DNA of 64,000 nucleotides from Streptomyces tagetis. GTDB lineage: Bacteria > Actinomycetota > Actinomycetes > Streptomycetales > Streptomycetaceae. Numbering within the stretch: position 1 is the first letter of the stretch; every line of letters begins with the position of its first letter. Where the stretch lies: positions 62,001 through 126,000 of the forward strand of contig NZ_JAGPNL010000001.1 of NCBI RefSeq assembly GCF_018069565.1. Direction: 5' to 3'. Below are positions 28,831-39,385 of this stretch, one piece after another. The notes beneath the pieces are model-generated. The model made no database searches, was not told the origin of the DNA, and worked only from the letters and a program-made list of their open reading frames with translations. A program made the position numbers and the translations under genes.

Positions 28831-29718
28831 GTGAGTACCCTTGCGCACACCATGATGACCGCCGCCCGCTCCGCCGACTCCGGCCTCGCGAACCCGGGCG
28901 AACTCGACCGCTACCCCTACGCGGAGACGGCCCCCGTCGACCGCGTCGGGATGCCCGCCTGGGAAGGGATGGACCCCGAGCTGGGCCGCGTCGGCCGCCG
29001 CTCCGCCGGCAACCGCGGCCGCGGACTGCACGGGCAACTCGTCCAGCAGCTCGGCCAGATGATCGTCTCGGGCGACCTGGGCGCCGACCGTCCGCTGGTG
29101 CCGGAGGAGATCGGCCAGCGTTTCGAGGTCTCCCGCACCGTCGTCCGCGAATCCCTGCGCGTCCTGGAGGCCAAGGGCCTGGTCAGTGCCCGCCCGAACG
29201 TCGGCACACGGGTGCGTCCGGTCAGCGACTGGAACCTCCTGGACCCGGACATCATCGAATGGCGTGCCTTCGGCCCGCAGCGCGACGACCAGCGCCGTGA
29301 GCTGACCGAGCTGCGCTGGACGATCGAGCCCCTCGCCGCGCGCCTCGCCGCCGGCCACGGGCGCGAGGACGTCCAGCAGCGCCTGTCCGACATGGTCGGG
29401 ATCATGGGTCACGCCATGAACCAGGGCGACGCGCTCACCTTTTCCCGTGCCGACTCCGAGTTCCACGCCCTGCTCATCCAGGTCGCGGGCAACCGCATGC
29501 TGGAGCACCTGTCCGGGATCGTGTCCGCCGCCCTCCAGGTGTCGGGGAGCCCGATCACCGGCTGTGACCGTCCGACCGAGGCGTCGCTGCTCCAGCACGG
29601 CCGGATCGTCGACGCCCTCGCGGCCGGCGACGGCAGCGCGGCCGAAGCGGCCATGCGGCAGCTTCTCACCGTCCACCCCGAGGTGGAACGCGTCGTGCCC
29701 GCCCCCCGCGAGCACTGA
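28831..29718 (+). CDS. whiH: Sporulation regulator WhiH (GntR/FadR family)
   Basis: 295 aa from GTG at 28831 (AAAGGA ribosome site). The winged helix covers about residues 60-130: LHGQLVQQLGQMIVSGDLG, then FEVSRTVVRESLRVLEAKGLV and RPNVGTRV. The C-terminal FadR-type effector domain (FCD) follows, with the Asp/His metal or ligand residues in TFSRADSEFHALLIQVAGN. Sequence and position immediately upstream of hrdB match the S. coelicolor whiH gene as I remember it. WhiH acts in aerial hyphae to prepare sporulation septation and represses itself. Ligand unknown. Confidence 0.93.
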   Translation: MSTLAHTMMTAARSADSGLANPGELDRYPYAETAPVDRVGMPAWEGMDPELGRVGRRSAGNRGRGLHGQLVQQLGQMIVSGDLGADRPLVPEEIGQRFEVSRTVVRESLRVLEAKGLVSARPNVGTRVRPVSDWNLLDPDIIEWRAFGPQRDDQRRELTELRWTIEPLAARLAAGHGREDVQQRLSDMVGIMGHAMNQGDALTFSRADSEFHALLIQVAGNRMLEHLSGIVSAALQVSGSPITGCDRPTEASLLQHGRIVDALAAGDGSAAEAAMRQLLTVHPEVERVVPAPREH

Positions 29719-30162
29719 CCCGGCCGTCCCGCCGAGAGCGGCGCGAGCCGGACCCGCCGGACCCCTCCCGCGGCGCGTCCGGCCGGTTCGCCGCCGCCGA
29801 CGGGCTCCGCGGAATCCGGCGCGATTCCGCGGGGTCCGACGGTCTGATGAGAGGCCGGGAACCCCCGGCGCGACCAGGGTGAAACCCCCTGTCGACCTGA
29901 CCTGACCTGGCCTGTGCGCGTATGACAGGTTTTGAACGCTTACGGGGTGTGACTCGGGCCACGCGGATTGGGCGTAACGCTCGCGGGAGCAACGCGATGA
30001 CTTAAGCGGTGACAGTCGCGGAGGGAATACGGACGCCGTTCACGGCGCTGTTGCTCTCCCCGGCCCCCGCCCGCGCCGTCGGCCCATCCCCAAGCCGGTG
30101 GTCGGCTCCCGTCCCTCAGGACGGGGCCGGAAGCCGTTTTCCAACGTTCCGAGAGGTTGTTC
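29719..30162 (+). promoter_or_regulatory. hrdB promoter region
   Basis: About 440 bp without a gene. CTGACC (29897-29902), an 18-nt spacer and TATGAC (29921-29926) form a good vegetative promoter. An imperfect palindrome GCGTAACGCTC-GCG-GGAGCAACGC lies at 29970-29993. GGGAAT at 30023-30028 is a perfect -35 for the thiol-stress sigma factor SigR, but the nearest GTTG starts 21 nt downstream, not 18. A ribosome site GAGAGG precedes the GTG. Confidence 0.6.
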
Positions 30163-31689
<1,527 letters not shown>

Positions 31690-31701
31690 CCGGAAAACCG
31701 A

Positions 31702-32136
31702 TCAAGGCCCTGGCCCGCGCTCATGGCGCAGGCCAGGGCCTTTTTCGAAAGCTGGTGTGGCAATCGTCCATCGGAGCCGTGCGGCCGGCTCCGGCCCGTC
31801 GCAGACCCGGTGGTGGAGCACGGCCTCTTCGACCAGCAGGGCGAAGCGGTGGTTGCCTTCGTGGACGACGCGGGAGCGGGCCGTCCGGGCCCGGACGGCG
31901 TCGGCCACGTCGTCAGTGCGGGCGGCCTGGGCGGTGGACAGTGGCGACTCGGGCATGAACTCGCTTCTCGGACGGTGTACTTCTCGTGTGGGACGGCCCG
32001 TTCCCAGACGGCTTCGAAGGCATACGAGCAGAGGCCGGCCCTGGATGACGAGATCCTGCGTTTCCGCGTCCACCCACACTGCCGGGCAGCCGTGATCTCC
32101 GGACTCGGGGTCCCTCCCGAGGAACCGTGGACGCAT
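31702..32136 (-). pseudogene. Fused remnants of a small conserved protein and a DUF5753 regulator
   Basis: The 144-codon frame from ATG at 32136 begins like a small actinobacterial protein that normally accompanies XRE/DUF397 regulators (MRPRFLGRDPESGDHG, then VWVDAETQDLVIQG) but stops resembling it after about 38 residues. Further on it contains a piece of a DUF5753 domain (ADAVRARTARSRVVHEGNH, then FALLVEEAVLHHRV), the sensor half of XRE regulators, without either end or a helix-turn-helix. It runs through the hrdB terminator. The two pieces joined in one frame look like the scar of a large deletion in a former regulator module. Product unlikely to be functional. Confidence 0.6.
31704..31746 (+). 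terminator. Intrinsic terminator of hrdB
   Basis: AGGCCCTGGCC pairs with GGCCAGGGCCT around a 15-nt loop and is followed by TTTTT (31741-31745), one of the few classic T-tailed terminators in the window. Confidence 0.92.
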
Positions 32137-32481
32137 GGCCCCGCCTCAAGTCGAGCCGGGTCGCGGTCGGTTGCGCGCGGCTTCACGGGCTCCCGACCGG
32201 GGCGTCGAGGCTGTTCAAGGGGGATGTGCGACCGGGTGCGACTTCTTGGACCGGCCGCGTCCCCGCGCTCTACCGTCCTCGGGCGGTTGTCACGGCTCCG
32301 GGGAGACACGATGGGTCATACGACGACTCAGGAGCCGTTGGTGGACCTGCCGGTGGTCTTCAAGGCACGGTTCTTGCTGGACTGTGCCCCCGGCCCTGGG
32401 CTGCGAGACGTGCCGGACGAAGTGGCGGGAGCCTCAGAGCCACCGAGGAGTCTGGGGACTTCTGGCAGGCCACCGGTGACG
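32137..32481. other. Unassigned part of the decayed island
   Basis: A frame from ATG 32311 (MGHTTTQEPLVDLPVVFKAR) shows plausible codon use for about 50 codons before blending with the frameshifted gene. Nothing recognisable. Together with its neighbours this stretch appears to be debris. Confidence 0.4.
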
Positions 32482-32727
32482 ATGGACACGCGGACGTACC
32501 GGGACGGCCGCGAGGCCGCCGACGACGCGGCGGAGGCCGTCCGGGCAGCCCTGGCCGGACTGGGCCTGCCGGAACGGGTCCGGGGCAGCGCGCCCGATGG
32601 TCACCCACAGCGGCAAGCCGCACGTGCACCTGGGCATGGCGCGCGCCGAGGCCGCCGAGAGGATCGCGCAGGCCATCGAGATCGCCGAGCCCGGCACCCC
32701 GGCCGGGACACACATGCCGCGTGTGGG
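32482..32727 (+). pseudogene. Frameshifted small conserved protein
   Basis: ATG at 32482 opens MDTRTYRDGREAADDAAEA, continuing RAALAGLGLPERV. At about 32578-32595 similarity jumps to another frame, which reads PMVTHSGKPHVHLGMARAE and ends AERIAQAIEIAEP. Together the two halves make a complete small protein of a type found beside XRE/DUF397 modules; as it stands the reading frame is broken by a +1/-1 shift. A sequencing error would give the same picture. No function is known for this family. Confidence 0.55.
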
Positions 32728-32813
32728 GGCCGGTCTGGGGGTGTGCGGGTGCGGGGTGGGGTGGAGTGGATCACTCTGGGTGTTCCTTGGTCACCTGGGA
32801 GTGAGGAGTCCGT

Positions 32814-34028
32814 ATGTGCCGTCTGCCCGTCCGCGCACTGGTCCGGCCGCTGGCCGGGCCACTGGTCCTGGCCGCCGCCGCGACCGCGATACCGCCGGCC
32901 TCGGCCGCACCGGCCGCCGCCGGGAGCGTCGTCGTCGGCGGTTTCCCGGTGGACGTGGCGGACAGTCCGTGGACGGTGGCCCTGGCCAGCCGTGACCGGT
33001 TCGGCGGTACGCGGGCGGGGCAGTTCTGCGGGGCGGTGGCCATCGGGCGGACCACCGTCCTCACCGCCGCTCACTGCCTGGGCGGCCAGGTCCTCGGGGC
33101 CTCCCCCGAGCGGGTGAGGGACCTGAAGGTCATCGCGGGCCGCACCCAGCTCCACTCCGGCAAGGGCCGCGAGATCCCGGTGCGCCGTATCTGGGTGAAT
33201 CCGGATCACGACCCCGCGACCAACTCCGGAGACTTCGCCCTGCTGACCCTCTCCGAGGCGCTGCCCGCCGGATCGTCCATCGGGATGGCCGCCGAGGGCG
33301 ACGCCGCCTACGCCCCGGACACGGCGGCGCTGGTGTACGGCTGGGGCGACGACTCGGGCTCCGGGGACTACGCGAACGGGCTGCGCGCGGCGCGGGTGCG
33401 GGTCCTGCCGGACGCGCTGTGCGAGCGGGCCTACCCGGGCGACAGCCGGGGCAGCTACCGCGCCGGGACGATGCTGTGCGCCGGCGATCAGGCCGGCGGG
33501 CGGGACGCCTGCCAGGGGGACAGCGGCGGGCCGCTGGTCGCCCGGGGGAGGCTCATCGGCCTGGTCTCCTGGGGGAGCGGCTGCGGGCGCGCGGACAGTC
33601 CCGGGGTGTACACCCGGATCTCGGCCGTCCTGCGCGCACTGGGCTGGGACACGCCTTCCCAGTCGGCACAGTCGGCGCAGTCGGCCACGGAGCGCCCCTC
33701 GGACGCCGCCTCGGGTGCCGCCTCCGACACGGTGGGCGACGGGACGGGTACCGCCACGGCGTCGGGCGACGGCCTCACCGACGGCGCCTCCGGCAACTCG
33801 GCCAAGAGCCCCGCCGCTCCCGGCGCGGGCCCGTCCGCGCTGCCGTCTCCGGCGGTCCCCGAGGACCCGCGGGCGCGGGCTTCCTCGGCCCCGTCCGGGG
33901 AGGCTTCCGGCGAGCGGCCGGCCCAGTCCCCGGCGGACACGCTCACCAACGCCCCCGAGGGCGCCTCTGCGGCCCCCGGGGAGGGTGCCGCAGGTGAGAC
34001 TCCCACGTCCCGGCGGCAGGGCGCCTGA
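32814..34028 (+). CDS. Secreted trypsin-like serine protease (S1)
   Basis: 404 aa with GAGGAG 5 nt before ATG. A signal peptide occupies residues 1-32 (Arg-containing start, LAAAATAIPPASA). The mature enzyme begins near VVVGGFPVDV. The catalytic triad is His87 (TAAHC), Asp140 (GDFALLTL) and Ser237 (GDSGGP); an Asp six residues before Ser237 fits trypsin-like specificity. Residues after about 275 are a Ser/Ala/Pro/Gly-rich tail of 130 residues, unusual for a simple trypsin and perhaps a wall-spanning or linker region. Acts outside the cell. Stands between the decayed island and a bidirectional terminator. Confidence 0.93.
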   Translation: MCRLPVRALVRPLAGPLVLAAAATAIPPASAAPAAAGSVVVGGFPVDVADSPWTVALASRDRFGGTRAGQFCGAVAIGRTTVLTAAHCLGGQVLGASPERVRDLKVIAGRTQLHSGKGREIPVRRIWVNPDHDPATNSGDFALLTLSEALPAGSSIGMAAEGDAAYAPDTAALVYGWGDDSGSGDYANGLRAARVRVLPDALCERAYPGDSRGSYRAGTMLCAGDQAGGRDACQGDSGGPLVARGRLIGLVSWGSGCGRADSPGVYTRISAVLRALGWDTPSQSAQSAQSATERPSDAASGAASDTVGDGTGTATASGDGLTDGASGNSAKSPAAPGAGPSALPSPAVPEDPRARASSAPSGEASGERPAQSPADTLTNAPEGASAAPGEGAAGETPTSRRQGA

Positions 34029-34057
34029 AGGGCCTGGAGCGCCCCCGGACACGAGTG

Positions 34058-34096
34058 ACGGGTGGCCGCCTCTGTGATCCAGAGGCGGCCACCCGT
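34058..34096. terminator. Bidirectional terminator
   Basis: Perfect 16-bp stem ACGGGTGGCCGCCTCT / AGAGGCGGCCACCCGT with a 7-nt loop, between the converging protease and zinc-ribbon genes. Confidence 0.88.
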
Positions 34097-34136
34097 CAGG
34101 CCTGAGGCGGCTCGCTCGTCGTGGGGGCGCGAAAGG

Positions 34137-34367
34137 TCAGCGCTCGTCCTGGGGGGCGGGAGCAGACGCCGGCGTCAGCCGCTCCGTCTCGTCCTGTATC
34201 TCAGCGGCGATCTTCTTGAGTTCCGGCTCGAACTTGCGACCGTGGTGGGCGCAGAAGAGCAGTTCTCCGCCGCTCAGCAGGACGACGCGCAGATACGCCT
34301 GGGCGCCGCAGCGGTCGCAACGGTCAGCGGCCGTCAGCGGGCTCGCGGAAGTCAGAACAGTAGTCAC
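34137..34367 (-). CDS. Small DUF7455-type protein
   Basis: 76 aa from GTG at 34367 (GAAGAGGC upstream). LTAADRCDRCGAQAYLRVVL then GGELLFCAHHGRKFEPEL: Cys-x2-Cys and Cys-x-His-His could form a zinc knuckle. This tiny family is almost always found next to gyrase/topoisomerase-IV subunit genes in actinobacteria, here divergent from parE with 441 bp between. Function unknown; a nucleic-acid or protein adaptor role is speculation. Confidence 0.85.
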   Translation of the reverse strand: MTTVLTSASPLTAADRCDRCGAQAYLRVVLLSGGELLFCAHHGRKFEPELKKIAAEIQDETERLTPASAPAPQDER

Positions 34368-34808
34368 GTCGCCTCTTCTCTAGCTCGACGAGCTGTCGTA
34401 CCAGGGTCAACATCCAACCAGCCTCGAAACGTTCCCGCTCGGGGCTTTTCCTCGAAAAAATCTTTCGGTGGGGCTGGCTGCTGCCGGTTGGCGGCGAATG
34501 TGCCGTAGTGCGTGTCTCTGTGTCGTACGGTTTCGCGCGGTCGGTCGGTGTCGGTCCCGCCGGCTGGATTGCCGGTTTGTTCATGAGGACGTGCCCGGAG
34601 CCTAAATGGTTCATGCCTCGAAGGGAACGTGATGTGTACTTCACTCCCCCGGGGGATCGAACAGGCATACGACTCTGGACTAGGGTGGGTTCCGGGCGAG
34701 GGTGGTGTGACAACGGCTCTACCAGGGCTCGGTACCCTCCTACCGGTGAACGAAGCCACGGCCTTACCCAGTGGGGCCCCATCTGAAATTCAGCGAGGAG
34801 CGAACCGC
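34368..34808. other. Divergent promoter region, DUF7455 / parE
   Basis: 441 bp. AT-rich patches at 34450-34480 and around 34580-34640 are likely promoters. parE has a clear ribosome site GAGGAG at 34795-34800. The parE frame stays open upstream to 34629 but without family similarity, so the GTG at 34809 is preferred. Confidence 0.5.
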
Positions 34809-36932
34809 GTGACCGCCGAGACGTCCGTGCCGTCCACTGCGCTGCTGGCAGGAGCAGACCGGGACGGGTCCAACTACACCGCTCGGCACCTTCTCGTCCT
34901 CGAAGGGCTCGAGGCCGTGCGCAAGCGGCCCGGCATGTACATCGGATCGACCGACAGCCGCGGTCTGATGCACTGCCTGTGGGAGATCATCGACAACTCC
35001 GTGGACGAGGCCCTCGGTGGCTACTGCGACCACATCGAGGTCGTCCTCCACGACGACGCCTCGGTCGAGGTCCGGGACAACGGCCGCGGCATCCCCGTCG
35101 ACGTGGAGCCCAAGACCGGCCTGTCCGGCGTCGAGGTCGTCATGACCAAGCTGCACGCCGGCGGCAAGTTCGGCGGTGGCTCCTACGCGGCCTCCGGCGG
35201 TCTGCACGGCGTCGGCGCCTCCGTGGTGAACGCCCTCTCCGGCCGGCTGGACGTCGAGATCGACCGCGCCGGCCACACCCACGCCATCAGCTTCCGCCGC
35301 GGTGTCCCCGGCGCCTTCGCGGCCATGGGGCCGGACGCCAGGTTCGAGGCCCAGGGCGGACTGCGCAAGGGCAAGAAGATCCCCAAGAGCCGCACCGGCA
35401 CCCGCGTGCGGTACTGGGCGGACCGGCAGATCTTCCTCAAGGACGCCCGGCTCTCCCTGGAGCACCTGCACCAGCGCGCCCGCCAGACCGCCTTCCTGGT
35501 GCCCGGCCTGACCATCGTCGTCCGCGACGAGCTGGGCCTCGGCGACGGCGGCAGCAAGGGCGAGGAGTCCTTCCGCTTCGACGGGGGCATCAGCGAGTTC
35601 TGCGAGTTCCTCGCGTCCGACCGGCCCGTCTGCGACGTGCTCCGCTTCAGCGGACAGGGCGCCTTCAAAGAGACCGTCCCGGTCCTGGACGAGCACGGCC
35701 AGATGACCCCCACCGAGGTCACCCGCGACCTCGGCGTCGACGTCGCCATGCGCTGGGGGACGGGGTACGACACCACGGTCCGCTCCTTCGTCAACATCAT
35801 CGCCACCCCCAAGGGCGGCACCCACGTGGCCGGCTTCGAGCAGGCCGTCGCCAAGACGATGAACGAGGTGCTGCGCACCAAGAAGATGCTCCGGGTCGCC
35901 GAGGACGACATCGTCAAGGACGACGCCCTGGAGGGGCTGACCGCGGTCGTGACGGTCCGGCTGGCCGAGCCGCAGTTCGAGGGCCAGACCAAGGAGGTCC
36001 TCGGCACCTCGGCGGCCCGCCGCATCGTGAACAACGTCGTCACCAAGGAACTCAAGGCGTTCCTGACCTCCACCAAGCGCGACGACGCCCAGCAGGCGCG
36101 CGTCGTCCTGGAGAAGGCCGTCGCCGCCGCCCGTACCCGTATCGCCGCCCGTCAGCACAAGGACGCCCAGCGCCGCAAGACGGCCCTGGAGTCCTCCTCG
36201 CTCCCCGCGAAGCTGGCCGACTGCCGCAGCGACGACGTGGACCGCAGCGAGCTGTTCATCGTCGAGGGCGACTCCGCTCTCGGTACGGCCAAGCTCGCCC
36301 GGAACTCCGAGTTCCAGGCGCTGCTGCCGATTCGCGGCAAGATCCTCAACGTGCAGAAGTCGTCCGTGACCGACATGCTCAAGAACGCCGAGTGCGGCGC
36401 GATCATCCAGGTCATAGGAGCCGGGTCCGGCCGGACCTTCGACATCGACGCGGCCCGGTACGGCAAGATCATCATGATGACCGACGCCGATGTGGACGGC
36501 TCCCACATCCGCACCCTGCTGCTGACCCTCTTCCACCGCTACATGCGGCCCATGGTCGAGGCCGGCCGGGTCTTCGCCGCGGTGCCGCCGCTGCACCGCA
36601 TCGAGCTGGTGCAGCCCAAGAAGGGCCAGGACAAGTACGTCTACACGTACTCCGACCGCGAGCTGCGCGACAAGCTCATGCAGTTCCAGACCAAGAACAT
36701 CCGCTACAAGGACTCCATCCAGCGGTACAAGGGCCTGGGCGAGATGGACGCCGACCAGCTCGCCGAGACCACCATGGACCCGCGCCGCCGCACCCTGCGC
36801 CGGATCAACCTCACCGACCTGGAGTCCGCGGAGAACGTCTTCGACCTGCTGATGGGCAATGACGTCGCCCCCCGCAAGGAGTTCATCTCCAGCTCGGCTG
36901 CCACGCTGGACCGCTCGCGCATCGACGCCTAG
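34809..36932 (+). CDS. parE: DNA topoisomerase IV subunit B
   Basis: 707 aa from GTG at 34809, eight nt after GAGGAG. GHKL ATPase: RPGMYIGSTDSRG, ENIIDNSVDEAL-type motif (WEIIDNSVDEAL), DNGRGIPV, GLHGVGASVVNAL. The transducer follows, then the TOPRIM domain IVEGDSALGTAKLARN and MMTDADVDGSHI, and the C-terminal YKGLGEMDADQL. It supplies ATP turnover for decatenation of daughter chromosomes. The partner parC is 8 kb away and in the opposite orientation. The paralogous gyrB is not in this window; ParE is chosen over GyrB by neighbourhood (hrdB side, parC downstream). Confidence 0.93.
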   Translation: MTAETSVPSTALLAGADRDGSNYTARHLLVLEGLEAVRKRPGMYIGSTDSRGLMHCLWEIIDNSVDEALGGYCDHIEVVLHDDASVEVRDNGRGIPVDVEPKTGLSGVEVVMTKLHAGGKFGGGSYAASGGLHGVGASVVNALSGRLDVEIDRAGHTHAISFRRGVPGAFAAMGPDARFEAQGGLRKGKKIPKSRTGTRVRYWADRQIFLKDARLSLEHLHQRARQTAFLVPGLTIVVRDELGLGDGGSKGEESFRFDGGISEFCEFLASDRPVCDVLRFSGQGAFKETVPVLDEHGQMTPTEVTRDLGVDVAMRWGTGYDTTVRSFVNIIATPKGGTHVAGFEQAVAKTMNEVLRTKKMLRVAEDDIVKDDALEGLTAVVTVRLAEPQFEGQTKEVLGTSAARRIVNNVVTKELKAFLTSTKRDDAQQARVVLEKAVAAARTRIAARQHKDAQRRKTALESSSLPAKLADCRSDDVDRSELFIVEGDSALGTAKLARNSEFQALLPIRGKILNVQKSSVTDMLKNAECGAIIQVIGAGSGRTFDIDAARYGKIIMMTDADVDGSHIRTLLLTLFHRYMRPMVEAGRVFAAVPPLHRIELVQPKKGQDKYVYTYSDRELRDKLMQFQTKNIRYKDSIQRYKGLGEMDADQLAETTMDPRRRTLRRINLTDLESAENVFDLLMGNDVAPRKEFISSSAATLDRSRIDA

Positions 36933-36958
36933 CCGCGGCCGCGACCGCGACCACCCGG

Positions 36959-36989
36959 CAGGGGCCACGGGAGTCTCCCGTGGCCCCTG
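36959..36989 (+). terminator. Terminator after parE
   Basis: 14-bp perfect stem (36959-36972 with 36976-36989), 3-nt loop, followed by TTG. Confidence 0.88.
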
Positions 36990-37156
36990 TTGCGTATGCG
37001 CCCGGTGAGGCGAGAGGGGTCAACGCCCCCACGCGGACGGCCCGTTACCCGGAACGGAAGGGACCGGTGGGATCATCGGCGACATACGTCACCTGATGGG
37101 GTGAAGTGCGGGGGGAAGGGGCGCGGGGGATCTTTCGGTTCTGCCCATCCTTGGGT

Positions 37157-37720
37157 ATGCAGCCAAGCAACGATCTCCACCACGCCGCCGGAGGAGGTCC
37201 CGCGCGCACCGCCGGCCACACGGCCGGCCGGGGCCGGGCCCTCGCCGAGGCACCCGCGGACCCGGGGTACGACGACCCCTGGTACGACGCCCTCGCCTCC
37301 AACTGGGGCGAGGCGGCGGCCCCGGGAGGTCCCGCGGCGGCGGTGCCGTCGACGCGCCCGGACCGGGAGCCCCCGGCGCCCCGGGGCACGGCCGACGTGT
37401 ACCTGGAGGTCCAGCGCTCCACCGCCTTCCAGGAGGTCCGCGCCCGGTACCGGAGATTCGTCGTCCCCGCCGTCACCGGCTTCTTCCTCTGGTACGTCGC
37501 CTACGTGGTGGCCGCCACGGCCGCCCCCGGCCTGATGGCCCGCCCCGTGGCCGGCGCGGTCAACGTGGCGATGGTCGCCGGGCTCGGGCAGTTCCTCACC
37601 ACGTTCCTGCTCACCTGGGCCTACGCCCGCCACGCGCGGCTGCGCCGGGACCGTGCCGCCCTCGACCTGCGCTGGGACACCCAGGAGCTGACCCGCGGCC
37701 TCCAGAGCGGGGCGTCGTGA
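37157..37720 (+). CDS. DUF485 membrane protein
   Basis: 187 aa. About 75 disordered residues, then YLEVQRSTAFQEVRARYRRFVVPA (the DUF485 signature), and two membrane helices (about 98-122 and 130-158) ending ARHARLRRDRAAL. DUF485 proteins are small partners of ActP-type acetate/cation symporters. Its stop overlaps the symporter's GTG (GTGA), so the two are translationally coupled. The ATG at 37157 lacks a ribosome site; a leaderless message is possible. Confidence 0.88.
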   Translation: MQPSNDLHHAAGGGPARTAGHTAGRGRALAEAPADPGYDDPWYDALASNWGEAAAPGGPAAAVPSTRPDREPPAPRGTADVYLEVQRSTAFQEVRARYRRFVVPAVTGFFLWYVAYVVAATAAPGLMARPVAGAVNVAMVAGLGQFLTTFLLTWAYARHARLRRDRAALDLRWDTQELTRGLQSGAS

Positions 37721-39309
37721 ACGCCGACCACGAGAGACTGGCCCTGCTCCTCTGCAGCTCCTTCATCGCCGTCACCCTGGCGATCACCACCTGGGCCGGG
37801 CGCAAACGCCGGGGCTCCGCCGAGGAGTTCTACACCGGCGGGCGTCTGTTCACCCCGATGGAGAATGGTTTTGCCATCAGCGGCGACTACATGTCGGCCG
37901 CCTCCTTCCTCGGCATCTCCGGCCTCATCGCCCTCAACGGCTACGACGGCATGCTCTACTCGGTGGGCTTCCTGGTGGCCTGGCTGGTCGTCCTGATGCT
38001 CGTCGCCGAACTGGTCCGCAACTGCGGCCGGTTCACCCTCGCCGACGTCGTCGCCGCGCGCATGCGCGAGCGGCCGGTGCGGATCGCCACCGGCGCCTCC
38101 TCGGTCACCGTCTCCGTGCTCTACCTGGTCGCCCAGATGGTCGGCGCCGGCAGCCTCGTCGCCCTCCTGCTCGGCGGCACCGGCGAGGCGGCCCGCACCT
38201 GGACCGTCATCGGCGTCGGCGCGCTCATGGTGGTCTACGTGTCGCTGGGCGGGATGCGGGCCACCACCTGGATTCAGATCGTCAAGGCCGTCCTGCTGCT
38301 CGGCGGCACCCTCACCCTCACCGCGCTCGTCCTGGTCCGCTTCCACGGCGACCTGGACCGGCTGCTGCGCACCGCGGCCGAACGCAGCGGACACGGGGAG
38401 GCGTTCCTCGCACCGGGCCTCGCCTACGGCGGCGACTGGACCTCCCGCGTCGACTTCATGAGCCTCGGACTGGCGCTCGTGCTGGGCACCGCGGGGCTCC
38501 CGCACATCCTGTCCCGCTTCTACACCGTGCCCACCGCCCGCGCGGCCCGGCGCTCGGCCGTCTGGTCCATCGGCCTCATCGGCACCTTCTACCTGATGAC
38601 GATCGTGCTCGGCTTCGGCGCCGCCGCCCTCGTCGGACCGGACGCCGTCCGCGCCTCCAACGCCGCCGGGAACACGGCCGTCCCGCTGCTCGCGCTCGAC
38701 CTGGGCGGCGGCGCCGACTCGACCGGCGGCACCGTGCTCTTCGCGGTCGTCGCCGCCGTCGCCTTCGCCACCATCCTCGCGGTGGTCGCCGGCGTCACCC
38801 TGGCCTCCTCGGCCTCCGTCGCCCACGACCTCTACGCCGGCCTGCGCCGCCCGTCCGGACGCCGGCGCGGCGAGGTCACCGTGGCGCGGATCGCCGCCGT
38901 CGGCATCGGCGGGGTCGCCATCGGCCTCGGGCTGCTCGCCCGCGACCTCAACGTCGCCTTCCTGGTGGGCCTCGCCTTCGCGGTCGCCGCCTCCGCCAAC
39001 CTGCCGGTGCTGCTCTACACGCTGTTCTGGCGCGGTTTCACCACCCGCGGTGCCGTGTGGGCCGTCTACGGCGGGCTCGTGCCGGCCGTCGTCCTCGTCC
39101 TGCTCTCGCCCGTGGTCTCCGGCAGCCCGCAGTCCCTCTTCCCGGGCGCCGACTTCCACCTCTTCCCGCTCCAGAACCCGGGCCTGATCTCCATCCCGCT
39201 GGGCTTCGCCGCGGGATGGATCGGCACCGTCACCTCGGCCGAACCACCGGACGAGGCCCGGCACGCCGAGGTCGAGGTGCGCTCCCTGACCGGCGCGGGG
39301 GCGGTGTAG
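37717..39309 (+). CDS. Sodium:solute symporter, ActP/MctP-like
   Basis: 530 aa, about 13 membrane helices. EEFYTGGRLFTPMENGFAISGDYMSAASFLG is typical of acetate/monocarboxylate permeases of the SSS family, as are GGMRATTWIQIVKA and HILSRFYTVPTARAARRS. It starts within the DUF485 stop codon. It probably imports acetate or a related short acid with Na+. The convergent CitA/DcuS-type two-component genes right downstream are good candidates for its regulators. Confidence 0.9.
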   Translation: MNADHERLALLLCSSFIAVTLAITTWAGRKRRGSAEEFYTGGRLFTPMENGFAISGDYMSAASFLGISGLIALNGYDGMLYSVGFLVAWLVVLMLVAELVRNCGRFTLADVVAARMRERPVRIATGASSVTVSVLYLVAQMVGAGSLVALLLGGTGEAARTWTVIGVGALMVVYVSLGGMRATTWIQIVKAVLLLGGTLTLTALVLVRFHGDLDRLLRTAAERSGHGEAFLAPGLAYGGDWTSRVDFMSLGLALVLGTAGLPHILSRFYTVPTARAARRSAVWSIGLIGTFYLMTIVLGFGAAALVGPDAVRASNAAGNTAVPLLALDLGGGADSTGGTVLFAVVAAVAFATILAVVAGVTLASSASVAHDLYAGLRRPSGRRRGEVTVARIAAVGIGGVAIGLGLLARDLNVAFLVGLAFAVAASANLPVLLYTLFWRGFTTRGAVWAVYGGLVPAVVLVLLSPVVSGSPQSLFPGADFHLFPLQNPGLISIPLGFAAGWIGTVTSAEPPDEARHAEVEVRSLTGAGAV

Positions 39310-39385
39310 CGGACGGCGGGGGCGGGGCCGGAACCGGGACCGGGAACGGGGGCGAGACCGGTGGCGGGGCCGGGCGCCGGCCGGA

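Noticed and set aside
30023..30053. Candidate SigR-type promoter for hrdB (GGGAAT ... GTTG)
   Set aside because: The spacer is 21 nt, whereas the known SigR consensus needs about 18; kept only as a note in the promoter entry.
34629..34808. Upstream extension of parE
   Set aside because: The frame is open but unlike the ParE family, and a strong ribosome site lies before the GTG at 34809.
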